From Sphingopyxis sp. YR583 (GTDB taxonomy: Bacteria; Pseudomonadota; Alphaproteobacteria; Sphingomonadales; Sphingomonadaceae), in the NCBI RefSeq assembly GCF_900108295.1, contig NZ_FNWK01000004.1, forward strand, positions 124,001-188,000: 64,000 bases of DNA, given 5' to 3'. Position numbers and translations under genes: made by a program. Position 1 is the first letter of the stretch; each line of letters begins with the position of its first letter. Under the pieces are notes generated by a model, which saw only the letters and a list, made by a program, of their open reading frames with translations, ran no database searches and was not told the DNA's origin. Positions 39,129 through 48,085 of this stretch are shown here, piece after piece.

Positions 39129-40470
39129 ATCCGGCCTTCGCGACCCGCCAGATCACGCCGCCGGTGTCGTCGGCAACCAGCGCGCTGCCGTCCTTGGCGA
39201 CCTTGACGTCGGCGGGGCGGCCACGGGTCGTCTTGCCGTCCTTGCCGAGGAACTGGTCGAGCAGGGTGACCGGAAGCGCGTCGACCGGTTTGCCGTTGGC
39301 GCCGAACTTGACGAACACGACGTCATAGCCGGTAACGGGTTCGCGGTTCCACGATCCGTGGCGGGCGATCAGCGCACCGTTCGCCCAGCGCTCGCCAAGG
39401 TCGAGGCCCTGCGTAAAGGTGAAGCCCAGCGGCGCGGTGTGGGCGCCGAGACCATATTCGGGACGCTTGACATATTGCCGGCGATCCTCGGCTTCGGGCT
39501 CGACGCGTGGATCGACATAGCCGCCCCAATAATACCAGGGCCAGCCATAGAAATCGCCTTCGGTGACATCGGTCAGATAATCCGGAACAAGGTCACTGCC
39601 GAGCATGTCGCGTTCGTTGACCACCGTCCACATCCGGTCGCTGCCGGGATAGAAATTGAGGCCGACGGGGTTCCGGATGCCCGCGGCGAAGGTGCGCATA
39701 TATCCATTTTCGGGACGCACTTCGAGCACGCTGGCACGGCGGAATTCGCGGTTCATGCCGGCTTCGCCGATATTGGAGTCGGCGCCGACGCCGATATAGA
39801 GCCATCCGTTGGGTGCGACGGCAAGGCTTTTGGTCCAATGACGGTTGGTGCCTTTTGCCGGCAGGTCGACGAGCTTCTTGGGCTTGCCGCTCATCTTTGT
39901 CTCGCCGGCGACATAGGGGAAGGCGAGCAGCGCGTCGGTGTTCGCGACATAGAGCGTGCTGCCGACCAGCGCCATGCCATAGGGTGAGTTGAGTCCGGTG
40001 ATATAGGCGGTCTTTACTTCGGCCTTGCCGTCGCCGTCGGTGTCGCGGAGCAGGCTGATCCGGTTCGCCGAAGGTTTGCGGCCTGCGCCGCCCTTGCCCA
40101 TCAGCGACTTCATCACCGCACCCTGCACGCCGCCATCCTTGCGCGGCGGGCTCTGCGATTCCGCCACGAGCACATCGCCGTTGGGAAGCACCAGCATCGT
40201 TCGCGGATGATCGAGCCCTTCGGCAAAGCGCGCGACCGCAAGTCCCTGCGCGGCGCGTGGCGCCTGTCCGGCGGGCCAGCTTGTCGCCTCGGGCACGTTG
40301 ACCGTCGGGAAGGTCTCGGTCTTTTGCGACGCCATCACAGGTACGCGGCCGCTGAGTTCGGCGGTCGAGAAGCGCGCCACATCGGGCCGCGACATGATGT
40401 ATAGCGTGATGCCACCGACGATCAGCAGCAGCAAAAGGGCGAGGGCGGCATATTTCAGGATCTTGCGCAT
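39127..40470 (-). CDS. Sorbosone dehydrogenase-like PQQ-type beta-propeller protein
   Basis: 447 residues. An N-terminal membrane anchor (ALALLLLLIVGGITLYIM) is followed by a beta-propeller of the GSDH/sorbosone dehydrogenase family: VARFAEGLDHPRTMLVLPNG, GLNSPYGMALVGSTLYVAN, AAGIRNPVGLNFYP and DFYGWPWYYWG. Related soluble enzymes oxidise sugars with PQQ; here the membrane anchor suggests the periplasmic face. Substrate unknown. Ends in the shared terminator with dnaN. Confidence 0.88.
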   Translation of the reverse strand: MRKILKYAALALLLLLIVGGITLYIMSRPDVARFSTAELSGRVPVMASQKTETFPTVNVPEATSWPAGQAPRAAQGLAVARFAEGLDHPRTMLVLPNGDVLVAESQSPPRKDGGVQGAVMKSLMGKGGAGRKPSANRISLLRDTDGDGKAEVKTAYITGLNSPYGMALVGSTLYVANTDALLAFPYVAGETKMSGKPKKLVDLPAKGTNRHWTKSLAVAPNGWLYIGVGADSNIGEAGMNREFRRASVLEVRPENGYMRTFAAGIRNPVGLNFYPGSDRMWTVVNERDMLGSDLVPDYLTDVTEGDFYGWPWYYWGGYVDPRVEPEAEDRRQYVKRPEYGLGAHTAPLGFTFTQGLDLGERWANGALIARHGSWNREPVTGYDVVFVKFGANGKPVDALPVTLLDQFLGKDGKTTRGRPADVKVAKDGSALVADDTGGVIWRVAKAG

Positions 40471-40642
40471 GATGCCTGTCTACACGGGCGACGCGCGGCG
40501 TCAAAGGGGTTGCATCGGCACGTCAAGGTTAACCGTGGCGGTCCCGCAATTAACCTTACCCGATCGTTCATCACGGTTGGGAACGAGGCGGTGAGGGGCG
40601 GGCGCTAGGAGTTGGGGCACGATCTAACGGACCAGGAACGAC

Positions 40643-40858
40643 ATGAATCTGCCCGCCCCCTTTCTGACCGATCGCGCCGCGGTCGAGGATGCCCATGCGC
40701 TGATCAGCATGCATGGCGAGGAGGCAGGTTTTGCCGCCGCCGCGAGGGCGGAGCAATATCGCGTGCTGGGCAATCACATCCATTTCGCGCGCTGGCGCCA
40801 GATCGAACGGCTGATCACCTATTTGTCGGTCGAGGATATCCTCGATACCGTCCACTAG
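40643..40858 (+). CDS. DUF6961-like small protein
   Basis: 71 residues: FLTDRAAVEDAHALISMHG, GFAAAARAEQYRVLGNHIHF and the end RQIERLITYLSVEDILDTVH, three helices by appearance. An AGGAAC site precedes the start. The sequence resembles a family of unknown function seen in sphingomonads. Its stop is 3 bases from the facing argC stop. Confidence 0.82.
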   Translation: MNLPAPFLTDRAAVEDAHALISMHGEEAGFAAAARAEQYRVLGNHIHFARWRQIERLITYLSVEDILDTVH

Positions 40859-40861
40859 GAT

Positions 40862-41779
40862 CTAGAGTCGCAATCCCGAGGTTTCGGGCAATCCCGCCAT
40901 GATGTTGAGATTCTGGACGCAGGCGCCGCTCGCGCCCTTGCCCAGATTGTCGAGCCGCGCGACGAGGCGCAATTGGCGACCGGCAGGATCGGAAAAGAGC
41001 GTCAGCTCCATCCGGTCGGTCGCTTCGTCCTTCTGACTGAGGAGCAATTCGCTCTCGTCGCCGCGCCGCACCGATACGAGCGGTGAGCCCTCGAAATGGG
41101 CGGCGAGTGCATCGAACGCCGCATCGGCGGTCGGTGCGTCGAAGCTCAGCGGCACCTCGACGAGCATGCCGCGATAGACGGGGACGACGGCCGGCGCGAA
41201 CAAGGGCGGGTGCATCAGGCCCGCGCCCCGCTGCATTTCAGGGACATGCTTGTGGTTCAGCGACAGACCATAGCTGCGGAAGCCGATATCGGGCTCGGCC
41301 TCGAAGCGCGCGATCAATTCCTTGCCGCCGCCCGAATAACCCGACACCGCGTTGATGCTGAGCCGCGCGTCTGTCGGCAATATCCCTGCTGCGACCAGCG
41401 GTGCGACGAGCGCGAGAAAGCCCGTCGGATAACAGCCGGGATTGCTGAGGCGCGTCGAAGCGGCGATCGCTTCGCGCTGTCCCGCGCTCAGTTCGGGAAA
41501 TCCGTAGGCCCAGTCGGGGGCGACGCGGTGCGCCGTCGATGCGTCGATGACTTTCGTGCTGTCGTTGCGGATCATCGCGACCGCCTCGATCGCCGCGGCG
41601 TCGGGTAGGCAGAGGATCACGAAATCGGCGCCGTTCAGCGCCTCGGCGCGGCGTGCAGCGTCCTTGCGCTCGGCGTCGGGCAGGGTGATCAGCGCGAACT
41701 CGTTCCGTCCAGCAAGCCGCTCGGCAATTTCCAGGCCCGTCGTTCCCGCCGCGCCGTCGATGAAGACCGTTTTTGTCAT
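40862..41779 (-). CDS. argC: N-acetyl-gamma-glutamyl-phosphate reductase (type 2)
   Basis: 305 residues from the ATG at 41779. NADPH-dependent step three of arginine synthesis: reduces acetylglutamyl phosphate to the semialdehyde. The cofactor loop is GAAGTTGLEIAERL and the active-site cysteine lies in SNPGCYPTGFLAL. Short (about 300) form with the second conserved His region (NHKHVPEMQ). It follows the NlpC gene by 4 bases, an odd partner, so the transcript is mixed. Confidence 0.95.
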   Translation of the reverse strand: MTKTVFIDGAAGTTGLEIAERLAGRNEFALITLPDAERKDAARRAEALNGADFVILCLPDAAAIEAVAMIRNDSTKVIDASTAHRVAPDWAYGFPELSAGQREAIAASTRLSNPGCYPTGFLALVAPLVAAGILPTDARLSINAVSGYSGGGKELIARFEAEPDIGFRSYGLSLNHKHVPEMQRGAGLMHPPLFAPAVVPVYRGMLVEVPLSFDAPTADAAFDALAAHFEGSPLVSVRRGDESELLLSQKDEATDRMELTLFSDPAGRQLRLVARLDNLGKGASGACVQNLNIMAGLPETSGLRL

Positions 41780-41783
41780 GATT

Positions 41784-42728
41784 TTACCGCAGTCGTTTAT
41801 AGCCGGAGACCGGCACATCATTCCCTTTCGCCACCGAACGCGCGATCACGTCGGCCAGCGGTTCGCTATTCACTGCGTTCCATCGTCGGCTGGCGTGGAT
41901 GATGGTCTGGCTGTCAGCCATGATACCGACATGCCCGGGGAAGAAGACGAGGTCGCCGCGTGCGAGCGCCGCCGGATCGACATCCTTGTCGGCGCCGAGC
42001 GATGCCAGTTGCAGGTCGCTGTCGCGGGGTAACTCTATTCCCGCTGCTGCCCATACAAGCTGGACGAGACCCGAACAGTCGATCCCCTTGGCGGTGCGTC
42101 CGCCCCATAGATAGGACGTGCCGATCATCTGTTCGGCGAGTTCGGCGGGGTCGCTGTCCTCCGTGCCGACTTCGACAAGCGAAGCGAGCGGCAGATAACC
42201 GTGCGAGGTTGCAAGCCATTCGCCTTCGGGCTCGCCCATCACCAGCGATCCGCGCGGCAGGACGGCGGGGCCGCCGCTCGCGGCGTCGGGTGCGCTGTGC
42301 AGCATCGCTTCGATCATCGCGACGCGGTGCGTCGGCGCGATCGGCGCGGCAAGCGCCTCGGCGGCGAGATAGCCGACATAATGATCGGCAAGGCAATAAC
42401 CCCACGCCCAGCCGCCAGTCAGGTCGAGCAAGGCGAAGCCCTCGCCGAACAGCAGCTCGCTCGTCTGGTCGGCGTCGACCGACGGCGAGGCGCGCAGCGA
42501 CGCAGCAGGCAGCACGCCGCTGCGCATCATCGGCGCGGCATAATGGGGCGCGAAATGCGTTCCAGCGACGGCAATATCGGCAAGGTCGGGACGGATCGCG
42601 ACGACGCGCGGATCGAAGCTTTGCGACGTGCCGGTCAGGCCAAAGCGATCGCGGCCCGCGCCAGCGGCGCCGGGGCGACCCATGCGCACGCGGTTTGCCG
42701 CTGAATTATCGCCACTTTCTGCTGTCAC
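41784..42728 (-). CDS. NlpC/P60-family cell-wall hydrolase with SH3-like domains
   Basis: 314 residues from a GTG with AGGACGG upstream; the frame opens at 42770 and an ATG at 42683 is a second choice. N-terminal SH3-like region (ALLDLTGGWAWGYC and the GYLPLASL part) is followed by the NlpC/P60 domain: catalytic C218 in GIDCSGLVQLVW and H266 in GHVGIM. Family members cut peptide stems of peptidoglycan, usually D-Glu-meso-DAP. No signal peptide is obvious. Between pepA-like and argC genes. Confidence 0.9.
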   Translation of the reverse strand: MTAESGDNSAANRVRMGRPGAAGAGRDRFGLTGTSQSFDPRVVAIRPDLADIAVAGTHFAPHYAAPMMRSGVLPAASLRASPSVDADQTSELLFGEGFALLDLTGGWAWGYCLADHYVGYLAAEALAAPIAPTHRVAMIEAMLHSAPDAASGGPAVLPRGSLVMGEPEGEWLATSHGYLPLASLVEVGTEDSDPAELAEQMIGTSYLWGGRTAKGIDCSGLVQLVWAAAGIELPRDSDLQLASLGADKDVDPAALARGDLVFFPGHVGIMADSQTIIHASRRWNAVNSEPLADVIARSVAKGNDVPVSGYKRLR

Positions 42729-42813
42729 TTGCCGTCCTGTAAAAAACTGGGTTCCGCGCGGTGCGGACAATCGCGCGCCATTAGACCAGCAGCCCCCTCT
42801 TTATCAAGAATGT

Positions 42814-44217
42814 TCAGGTTTTCCCGCGCCGGTCGTAGCGCGACTGCAGCATCGCCCAAGCGGCGCGAAGCCCCAGCGCGGCACCGCCTTTGGGTCGCCC
42901 CGGCTTCGCAGACGGGCGCCAGGCGAAGGTGTCGAGATGCGCCCATGCCGTCCCGTCGGGGATGAAGCGCTTGAGAAACAGTGCGGCGGTGATCGACCCG
43001 GCGAAGGGTGAACTCCCAGCATTGCCGAGATCGGCGATGTCGGTTTCGAGCAGGTCGGCATAGCCGTCCCACAGCGGCATCCGCCAAAGCGGATCGTCGC
43101 GATCCGTCCCTGCCGAGAGCATCGCGTCGGCGAGCGCATCGTCGTTGGCGAACAGCGGTGGCAGATCGGGGCCGAGAGCGACGCGGGCTGCCCCGGTCAA
43201 TGTCGCGAAATCGACGATCAGTTCGGGTTTCGCTTCGCCGGCCTTCGCCAGCGCGTCGCCGAGCACGAGCCGCCCCTCGGCATCGGTGTTTCCGATTTCG
43301 ACCGTCAGGCCCTTGCGGCTCTTCAGAACGTCGCCGGGACGGAAGGCGTCGGCAGAAATCGCATTCTCGGCTGCGGCGACGAGGCAGTGGAGGCGCACCG
43401 GCAGGCCGGATGCCATGACCAGTTCGGCGAGCGCCAGCACGTGCGCCGCGCCGCCCATGTCCTTTTTCATCAGCCGCATGCCGGCCGCCGGCTTGATATC
43501 GAGACCGCCGCTGTCGAAGCTGATCCCCTTGCCGACGAAAGCGACACGCGGATGATCGTCCTTGCCCCATTCGATCTCGATCAGGCGCGGCGCATGATGC
43601 TTGGCCGCGGCGCGCCCGACCGCGTGGATCATCGGATAGCCCTGCTCGAGCGCCTCGCCCTTGGTGACGGTGAGCTTGCCGCCGTGCGCCTTGGCGATGC
43701 GTTCTGCGGCTTTCTCGATTGCCGCCGGCCCCATATCTGCGGCGGGAGTGTTTACCATGTCGCGGACAAGGGCGGTCGCGCGCACTTCGGCAACCATCGG
43801 CGCAATGGAACCGACGTCGGTGGTCAAGAGCACGCGCGGCCCTTTGGTCGGCGGGTTCGATTTATAGGTGTCGAAGCGATATTGTGCGCTCATCCAGCCG
43901 AACAGTGCCTTTCCGGGCTGCTGGCCTTCGACGCGATAGCGACCTTCGGGCAGGATTTGTCCCAGCTTGGCGAGGCACCAGGCCGACAGGCTCTCGACAT
44001 TGGCGACGGTGGTCACGACAGCCCATTTTTCGGGATCGTCGCCCGGCAGGATTGCGTGGACAAAGGCATCGGGCTTGAAGCCGACCGCAGCAAGATGTGC
44101 GCGTTCGCGCGCGCTGCGGCCCTTAAGCCATTCGTCATAGCCCTTCTTGTCGACGAGGTGGATCGAGCGCGCGTCCTGCCCCTTGTCGGGCTGGATCAGG
44201 TCGGAATAGTCGGTCAT
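42814..44217 (-). CDS. Leucyl aminopeptidase family M17
   Basis: 467 residues. Two-metal cytosolic aminopeptidase. The catalytic core shows GKGISFDSGGLDIKPAAGM (metal/Lys) and NTDAEGRLVLGDAL (the bicarbonate/Arg loop), the conserved blocks of M17. The N-terminal domain is short and divergent. Start has a plausible ribosome site. First gene of a leftward operon with the NlpC-type gene and argC. Confidence 0.95.
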   Translation of the reverse strand: MTDYSDLIQPDKGQDARSIHLVDKKGYDEWLKGRSARERAHLAAVGFKPDAFVHAILPGDDPEKWAVVTTVANVESLSAWCLAKLGQILPEGRYRVEGQQPGKALFGWMSAQYRFDTYKSNPPTKGPRVLLTTDVGSIAPMVAEVRATALVRDMVNTPAADMGPAAIEKAAERIAKAHGGKLTVTKGEALEQGYPMIHAVGRAAAKHHAPRLIEIEWGKDDHPRVAFVGKGISFDSGGLDIKPAAGMRLMKKDMGGAAHVLALAELVMASGLPVRLHCLVAAAENAISADAFRPGDVLKSRKGLTVEIGNTDAEGRLVLGDALAKAGEAKPELIVDFATLTGAARVALGPDLPPLFANDDALADAMLSAGTDRDDPLWRMPLWDGYADLLETDIADLGNAGSSPFAGSITAALFLKRFIPDGTAWAHLDTFAWRPSAKPGRPKGGAALGLRAAWAMLQSRYDRRGKT

Positions 44218-44271
44218 GCACGGGTGCTAGGCCGCTCGGGATATTTTGTCGATTCCCGGCGTTATGTCGGC

Positions 44272-45105
44272 ATGACGATCTACACACCCTGGCGAAAGGC
44301 CACTTCGTTTCTTGCCGGCGCGCTGTTGCTGGCGGGCTGTTCCGACGACAAGCCGACGAAGGCGGAAAAAGTGGCGGCCGCGTCGGTGCCGGGGGCACCT
44401 CCACAAGCGGCGGCTGACGAGGCTGCAAAAGGCGCGCCCGCGTCAAACGTCACCGAAAGCAACGAGTTGATCGAGTTCGTCTACGCCTATCCCAAGGAAG
44501 CCGCTCAGATCCCCGAACTCGCCAAGGCGCTCGACAGCGACCGGGCGGCGAAGCGCGCGGCGCTGGTGGCCGCAGCGGAGCGCGACAGGACGGCGGCCGA
44601 AAAGGAGGGATTTCCCTATCGTGCGCATAGTCATCGTCAGGCTTGGCAGCGCGTGACGGAAACGCCACGGTTCCTCAGCCTCTCGGCCGAGATCGAGACC
44701 TATGCCGGCGGCGCGCATGGGATGCAGACGTTCGATACGCTGATATGGGATCGCAATCGCCGCAAGCAGTTGAAGCCGCTCGACCTGTTTCAGAGCGGCG
44801 AAGCGTTCGACGCGGCGATCCGCGATCCGTTTTGCGCGGCAATCAAGCGCGCGAAAGCCGCGAAAGGCATGGCGGTAGACGAGGCGCCAGACAGCGTTTT
44901 CGCAAAATGCCCGCCGGCGTCCGCGCAAACCGTGTGGCTCGGCTCTTCGGACGGCCGCTACCTCGACCGCATGACCATCGGGATCGCGCCCTATGAGATC
45001 GGCGCTTATGCCGAGGGAAGCTACAAGATCAACGTGCCGGTGACCGGCGCGCTGGTCAAAGCCGTGAAAGACGAATTCGCGCGCGACTTCCTTCCCATCC
45101 GTTGA
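44272..45105 (+). CDS. DUF3298/DUF4163-type lipoprotein (RsiV-like)
   Basis: 277 residues from the ATG at 44272; the longer frame begins inside the aminopeptidase. Lipobox LLLAGC, then an Ala/Lys-rich linker, then a domain with FLSLSAEIETYAGGAHG and NRRKQLKPLDLFQSG, the DUF4163-DUF3298 pair. In Bacillus RsiV the same pair binds lysozyme as an anti-sigma sensor; here it is an outer-envelope lipoprotein without sigma partner, so function is open. Confidence 0.88.
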   Translation: MTIYTPWRKATSFLAGALLLAGCSDDKPTKAEKVAAASVPGAPPQAAADEAAKGAPASNVTESNELIEFVYAYPKEAAQIPELAKALDSDRAAKRAALVAAAERDRTAAEKEGFPYRAHSHRQAWQRVTETPRFLSLSAEIETYAGGAHGMQTFDTLIWDRNRRKQLKPLDLFQSGEAFDAAIRDPFCAAIKRAKAAKGMAVDEAPDSVFAKCPPASAQTVWLGSSDGRYLDRMTIGIAPYEIGAYAEGSYKINVPVTGALVKAVKDEFARDFLPIR

Positions 45106-45210
45106 GGGAAGGCACGTCTAAGAGCCTGGTAGATCGCGTGGGCGTAAAACGCCTCGAGCATTTCTCCAGAAGATCGACCAAGGTCAAGCTGGAGCGGGCT
45201 GTCCGATCTC

Positions 45211-46746
45211 CTATTCCGCGGCTTCGAGCTCCGCGGGCGCAGCGGCAACCGCGCGGGCATTGCTGAAGCTCAACACGCCATCGGCGATCGCGCCGGTGCG
45301 CATGTCGATCCGATCCTGCACATAATTCTGGCTGAGCCGCCAGGGCAGCGCGACCGTGCTTTTCGGCATGATGTGCAGCGAGCGCTGGATGTAGCCCGAC
45401 GAGAAGTCGAAGACATTTTCCTCTTCGAGGCTCGACGGATCGGCAAGGGCGGGGGTTGCAACCGTCGTGCCCGTATCGCGCATATGGTTGAGCACGCGGC
45501 AGACATATTCGGACACGATATCGGCGCGCAGCGTCCAGCTGGCATTGAGATAGCCGAAGACGGCCGAGAAGTTCGGCACGTTCGAGAACATGCATGCCTT
45601 GTAATAGAAATGGTCGTGCCAATCGACCGGCGCGCCGTCGACGCGCACCGGAATCTTACCAGCGACCGCGAGCTTGAGGCCCGTCGCGGTGACGATGATA
45701 TCGGCGTCGAGATGCTGGCCCGATTTGAGCTGGATGCCGGTCGCGTCGAACTTCTCGATATGATCGGTCACGACCGACGCCCGGTCGGCCTTCATCGCTT
45801 CGAAGAAATCGGCATCGGGGACGAGGCAGAGGCGCTGGTCCCACGGGTTGTAAGGCGGTGTGAAGGCCTTTGCATCATAGCGGTCGCCGAGGCTCTCCTG
45901 AAGCTTCTTGGTCAGGAATTCCTTGACCTTTTCGGGCTTTTCGCGCGCGCGCCGGAAGGCGAGGTCTTGCAGGCGGACGTTCTTGAAGCGGGTGATCTTG
46001 TACGCCAGTCCTTCGGGCAAGAATTTGCGGAGGAAGTTGGCGAACGCGTCCTTGGCTGGACGGATGAAATACCAGGTCGGGGTGCGCTGCAGCATCGTGA
46101 CGTGCGCAGCTTCCTTCATCGACGGGACGATCGTCACGGCCGTGGCGCCCGATCCGATCACCACGACTTTCTTGCCTTTGTAGTCGAGATCCTTCGGCCA
46201 GAATTGCGGGTGGATGATCTGACCCTGGAAATCCTCGCGTCCTGCGAACTGGGCGTCGAAGGGCTCGTCATAATCATAATAGCCCGAGCCGAGGTAAAGC
46301 CAGCGCGCGGTGGTCGTCGACCTTGCGCCCTTGCTGTCTTCCATCGTCACGGTCCAGCGCGCGGCGCTGCTGTCCCAGTCGGCGCCGACGACCTTGCTGT
46401 CGAAGCGGATGCGCTCGCGAATATGGCGTTCGTCGACGATGCGATTCAGATATTCGAGGATCGACGGGCCGTCGGCGATCGACTTTTCATGCTTCCACGG
46501 TTCGAAGACGAAACCGAGCGTGTGCATGTCGCTGTCCGAACGGATGCCGGGATAGCGAAAGAGATCCCAGGTGCCGCCCAATTGTTCGCGGCGCTCGACG
46601 AGGCCGAAGCTGCGGTCGGGAGAATTCATCTGTAAATGCACGGCCATGCCGATGCCCGAAATCCCCGCGCCGACGATCAGCACATCCTGATCGACCGGTG
46701 CAGCCTTCGCGTCTGCGGGGCGTTCCATCGTCGCCGTGCCTGCCAT
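45211..46746 (-). CDS. Flavin-containing Baeyer-Villiger-type monooxygenase
   Basis: 511 residues. Two nucleotide motifs, GAGISG (26-31, FAD) and GSGATA (198-203, NADPH), flank the Baeyer-Villiger fingerprint FxGxxxHxxxW, here F173, G175, H179 and W183. Such enzymes insert oxygen next to a ketone or oxidise soft heteroatoms. The ATG at 46746 (GGGAGA 9 bases ahead) is preferred to 46761. Alone; the substrate is not indicated by neighbours. Diverges from the phosphate genes. Confidence 0.95.
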   Translation of the reverse strand: MAGTATMERPADAKAAPVDQDVLIVGAGISGIGMAVHLQMNSPDRSFGLVERREQLGGTWDLFRYPGIRSDSDMHTLGFVFEPWKHEKSIADGPSILEYLNRIVDERHIRERIRFDSKVVGADWDSSAARWTVTMEDSKGARSTTTARWLYLGSGYYDYDEPFDAQFAGREDFQGQIIHPQFWPKDLDYKGKKVVVIGSGATAVTIVPSMKEAAHVTMLQRTPTWYFIRPAKDAFANFLRKFLPEGLAYKITRFKNVRLQDLAFRRAREKPEKVKEFLTKKLQESLGDRYDAKAFTPPYNPWDQRLCLVPDADFFEAMKADRASVVTDHIEKFDATGIQLKSGQHLDADIIVTATGLKLAVAGKIPVRVDGAPVDWHDHFYYKACMFSNVPNFSAVFGYLNASWTLRADIVSEYVCRVLNHMRDTGTTVATPALADPSSLEEENVFDFSSGYIQRSLHIMPKSTVALPWRLSQNYVQDRIDMRTGAIADGVLSFSNARAVAAAPAELEAAE

Positions 46747-46791
46747 GCTCTCGTCTCCCATTTCTATTTGTGGGTCAGCTTACGCACCGCG

Positions 46792-46804
46792 TTGCATTTT
46801 GCAA
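46792..46804. promoter_or_regulatory. Short palindrome upstream of the monooxygenase
   Basis: TTGCATTTTGCAA, a 5-3-5 palindrome 45 bases before the monooxygenase start. Possible operator; the regulator is unknown. Confidence 0.35.
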
Positions 46805-46856
46805 TCGAATTGACAGTGGTGAAAGTATGGGTGCGATCGGACGGCCTCCCTTGTGG

Positions 46857-46874
46857 CTGTCACATTATTGTCAT
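46857..46874 (+). promoter_or_regulatory. Pho box upstream of the NUDIX-DUF47/pit genes
   Basis: Two direct 7-bp repeats CTGTCAC and TTGTCAT separated by 4 bases (ATTA), the E. coli PhoB-box form. TGTAAT at 46890 fits a -10 box 15 bases downstream, placing the box over the -35 region as usual. It is 69 bases before the NUDIX-DUF47 start. Confidence 0.85.
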
Positions 46875-46942
46875 AGGGGCGAAACCCAATTGTAATCGTC
46901 CGGCCATGATGCCGTATCAACTATAGGAAAGGATTGATCTTC

Positions 46943-48070
46943 ATGCGCCAGATCGCGGTTCTTCCCTATCGATTCGGCGGCCCGGCGCAGGATGGCCCGA
47001 CCGAAATCCTGCTGATCACGTCGCGCGAGACGAAACGCTGGGTGGTGCCAAAGGGCAATCCGCTGAACGGCATCACGCGCCATGCCGCGGCGGCGATCGA
47101 AGCCGAAGAAGAAGCGGGCGTGATCGGCGCGGTCTGTCCGACGCCGATCGGCAGCTATGAATATCGCAAGCGCCGCGCGAATGGCGCGTCGATCATGTAT
47201 AATGTCGAGGTGTTCCCGCTCGCGGTGACGAACGAACTCGACGACTGGAAGGAAATGGACGAACGCGACCGCAAATGGTTCTCGTTCCGCGACGCCGCGT
47301 CGGCCGTGGAAGAGCCCGATTTGCAGGCGCTGATCCGCTCGTTCGGCGACGGCGGTTTCCGCGCCGTCGCGCAGCCGCGCAGCGTCGTCCATAACGTAGC
47401 AGACAAGACAGGGGTTAGCTGGATGTTCGCATGGTTTCAGCGTTTGCTGCCGCGACAGGGAAATTTCTTCGAGCTGTTCGAAAGCCATGCCGCGACGCTC
47501 GTCGCAGGGGCGAACGCGCTGTCGCGCATGCTGCAGGGCGGCGAGGGCATGGCCGACCATGTCCAGGAAATCATCGAGCGCGAGCATGACGCCGACGCGA
47601 TCACCCGCGAAGTGCTCCAGACCGTCCGCCGCACCTTCCTGACCCCGTTCGACCGCAGCGCGATCACCGACCTGATCGCCTCGATGGACGATGCGATCGA
47701 CGAGATGCAGAAGACCGCAGGTGCGGTCGACCTGTATGACGTGACCGAATTCGAGCCCGAGATGCGCGACATCGGCGGTATCATCGTCGATGCGGCGCGC
47801 CTGACCGCCGAGGCGCTGCCGCTGCTGCGCAATATTTCGGCGAATGCGGCGCGCCTGCATGAACTGACCGAACGGTTGGTACGGATGGAAGGCCATGCCG
47901 ACGAAATCCATGCCGCGGGACTCAAGCGCCTGTTCAAGGAACATGGGCAGTCGAATAATAGCGCCCGCTTCCTGATCGGACGCGAACTCTACCGTCATCT
48001 CGAACGCGTCACCGACAGTTTCGAGGATGTCGCGAACGAAATCGACGGTCTGGTCATCGACCACGCTTAA
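46943..48070 (+). CDS. NUDIX hydrolase-DUF47 (PhoU-like) fusion protein
   Basis: 375 residues, two domains in one frame. Residues 1-150: NUDIX fold with KRWVVPKGNPLNG and the helix AAAAIEAEEEAGV; E53, E56, E57 and G59 of the NUDIX box are kept, but the leading Glu and the Arg of REUxEE are Ile (44 and 52). Residues 161-375: DUF47, the PhoU-like partner of Pit transporters (MFAWFQRLLPRQGNFF start, HADEIHAAG near the end). An internal ATG (codon 161, AGGGG ahead) could also give a free DUF47. TTG at 46934 is an alternative. Pit follows at 15 bases. Confidence 0.9.
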   Translation: MRQIAVLPYRFGGPAQDGPTEILLITSRETKRWVVPKGNPLNGITRHAAAAIEAEEEAGVIGAVCPTPIGSYEYRKRRANGASIMYNVEVFPLAVTNELDDWKEMDERDRKWFSFRDAASAVEEPDLQALIRSFGDGGFRAVAQPRSVVHNVADKTGVSWMFAWFQRLLPRQGNFFELFESHAATLVAGANALSRMLQGGEGMADHVQEIIEREHDADAITREVLQTVRRTFLTPFDRSAITDLIASMDDAIDEMQKTAGAVDLYDVTEFEPEMRDIGGIIVDAARLTAEALPLLRNISANAARLHELTERLVRMEGHADEIHAAGLKRLFKEHGQSNNSARFLIGRELYRHLERVTDSFEDVANEIDGLVIDHA

Positions 48071-48085
48071 GCGGGGGCGCCCACC

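Noticed and set aside
45141..45153. Small inverted repeat GGCGT-AAA-ACGCC after the DUF3298-type gene
   Set aside because: Only 5-bp arms and no T-run; too weak to call a terminator.
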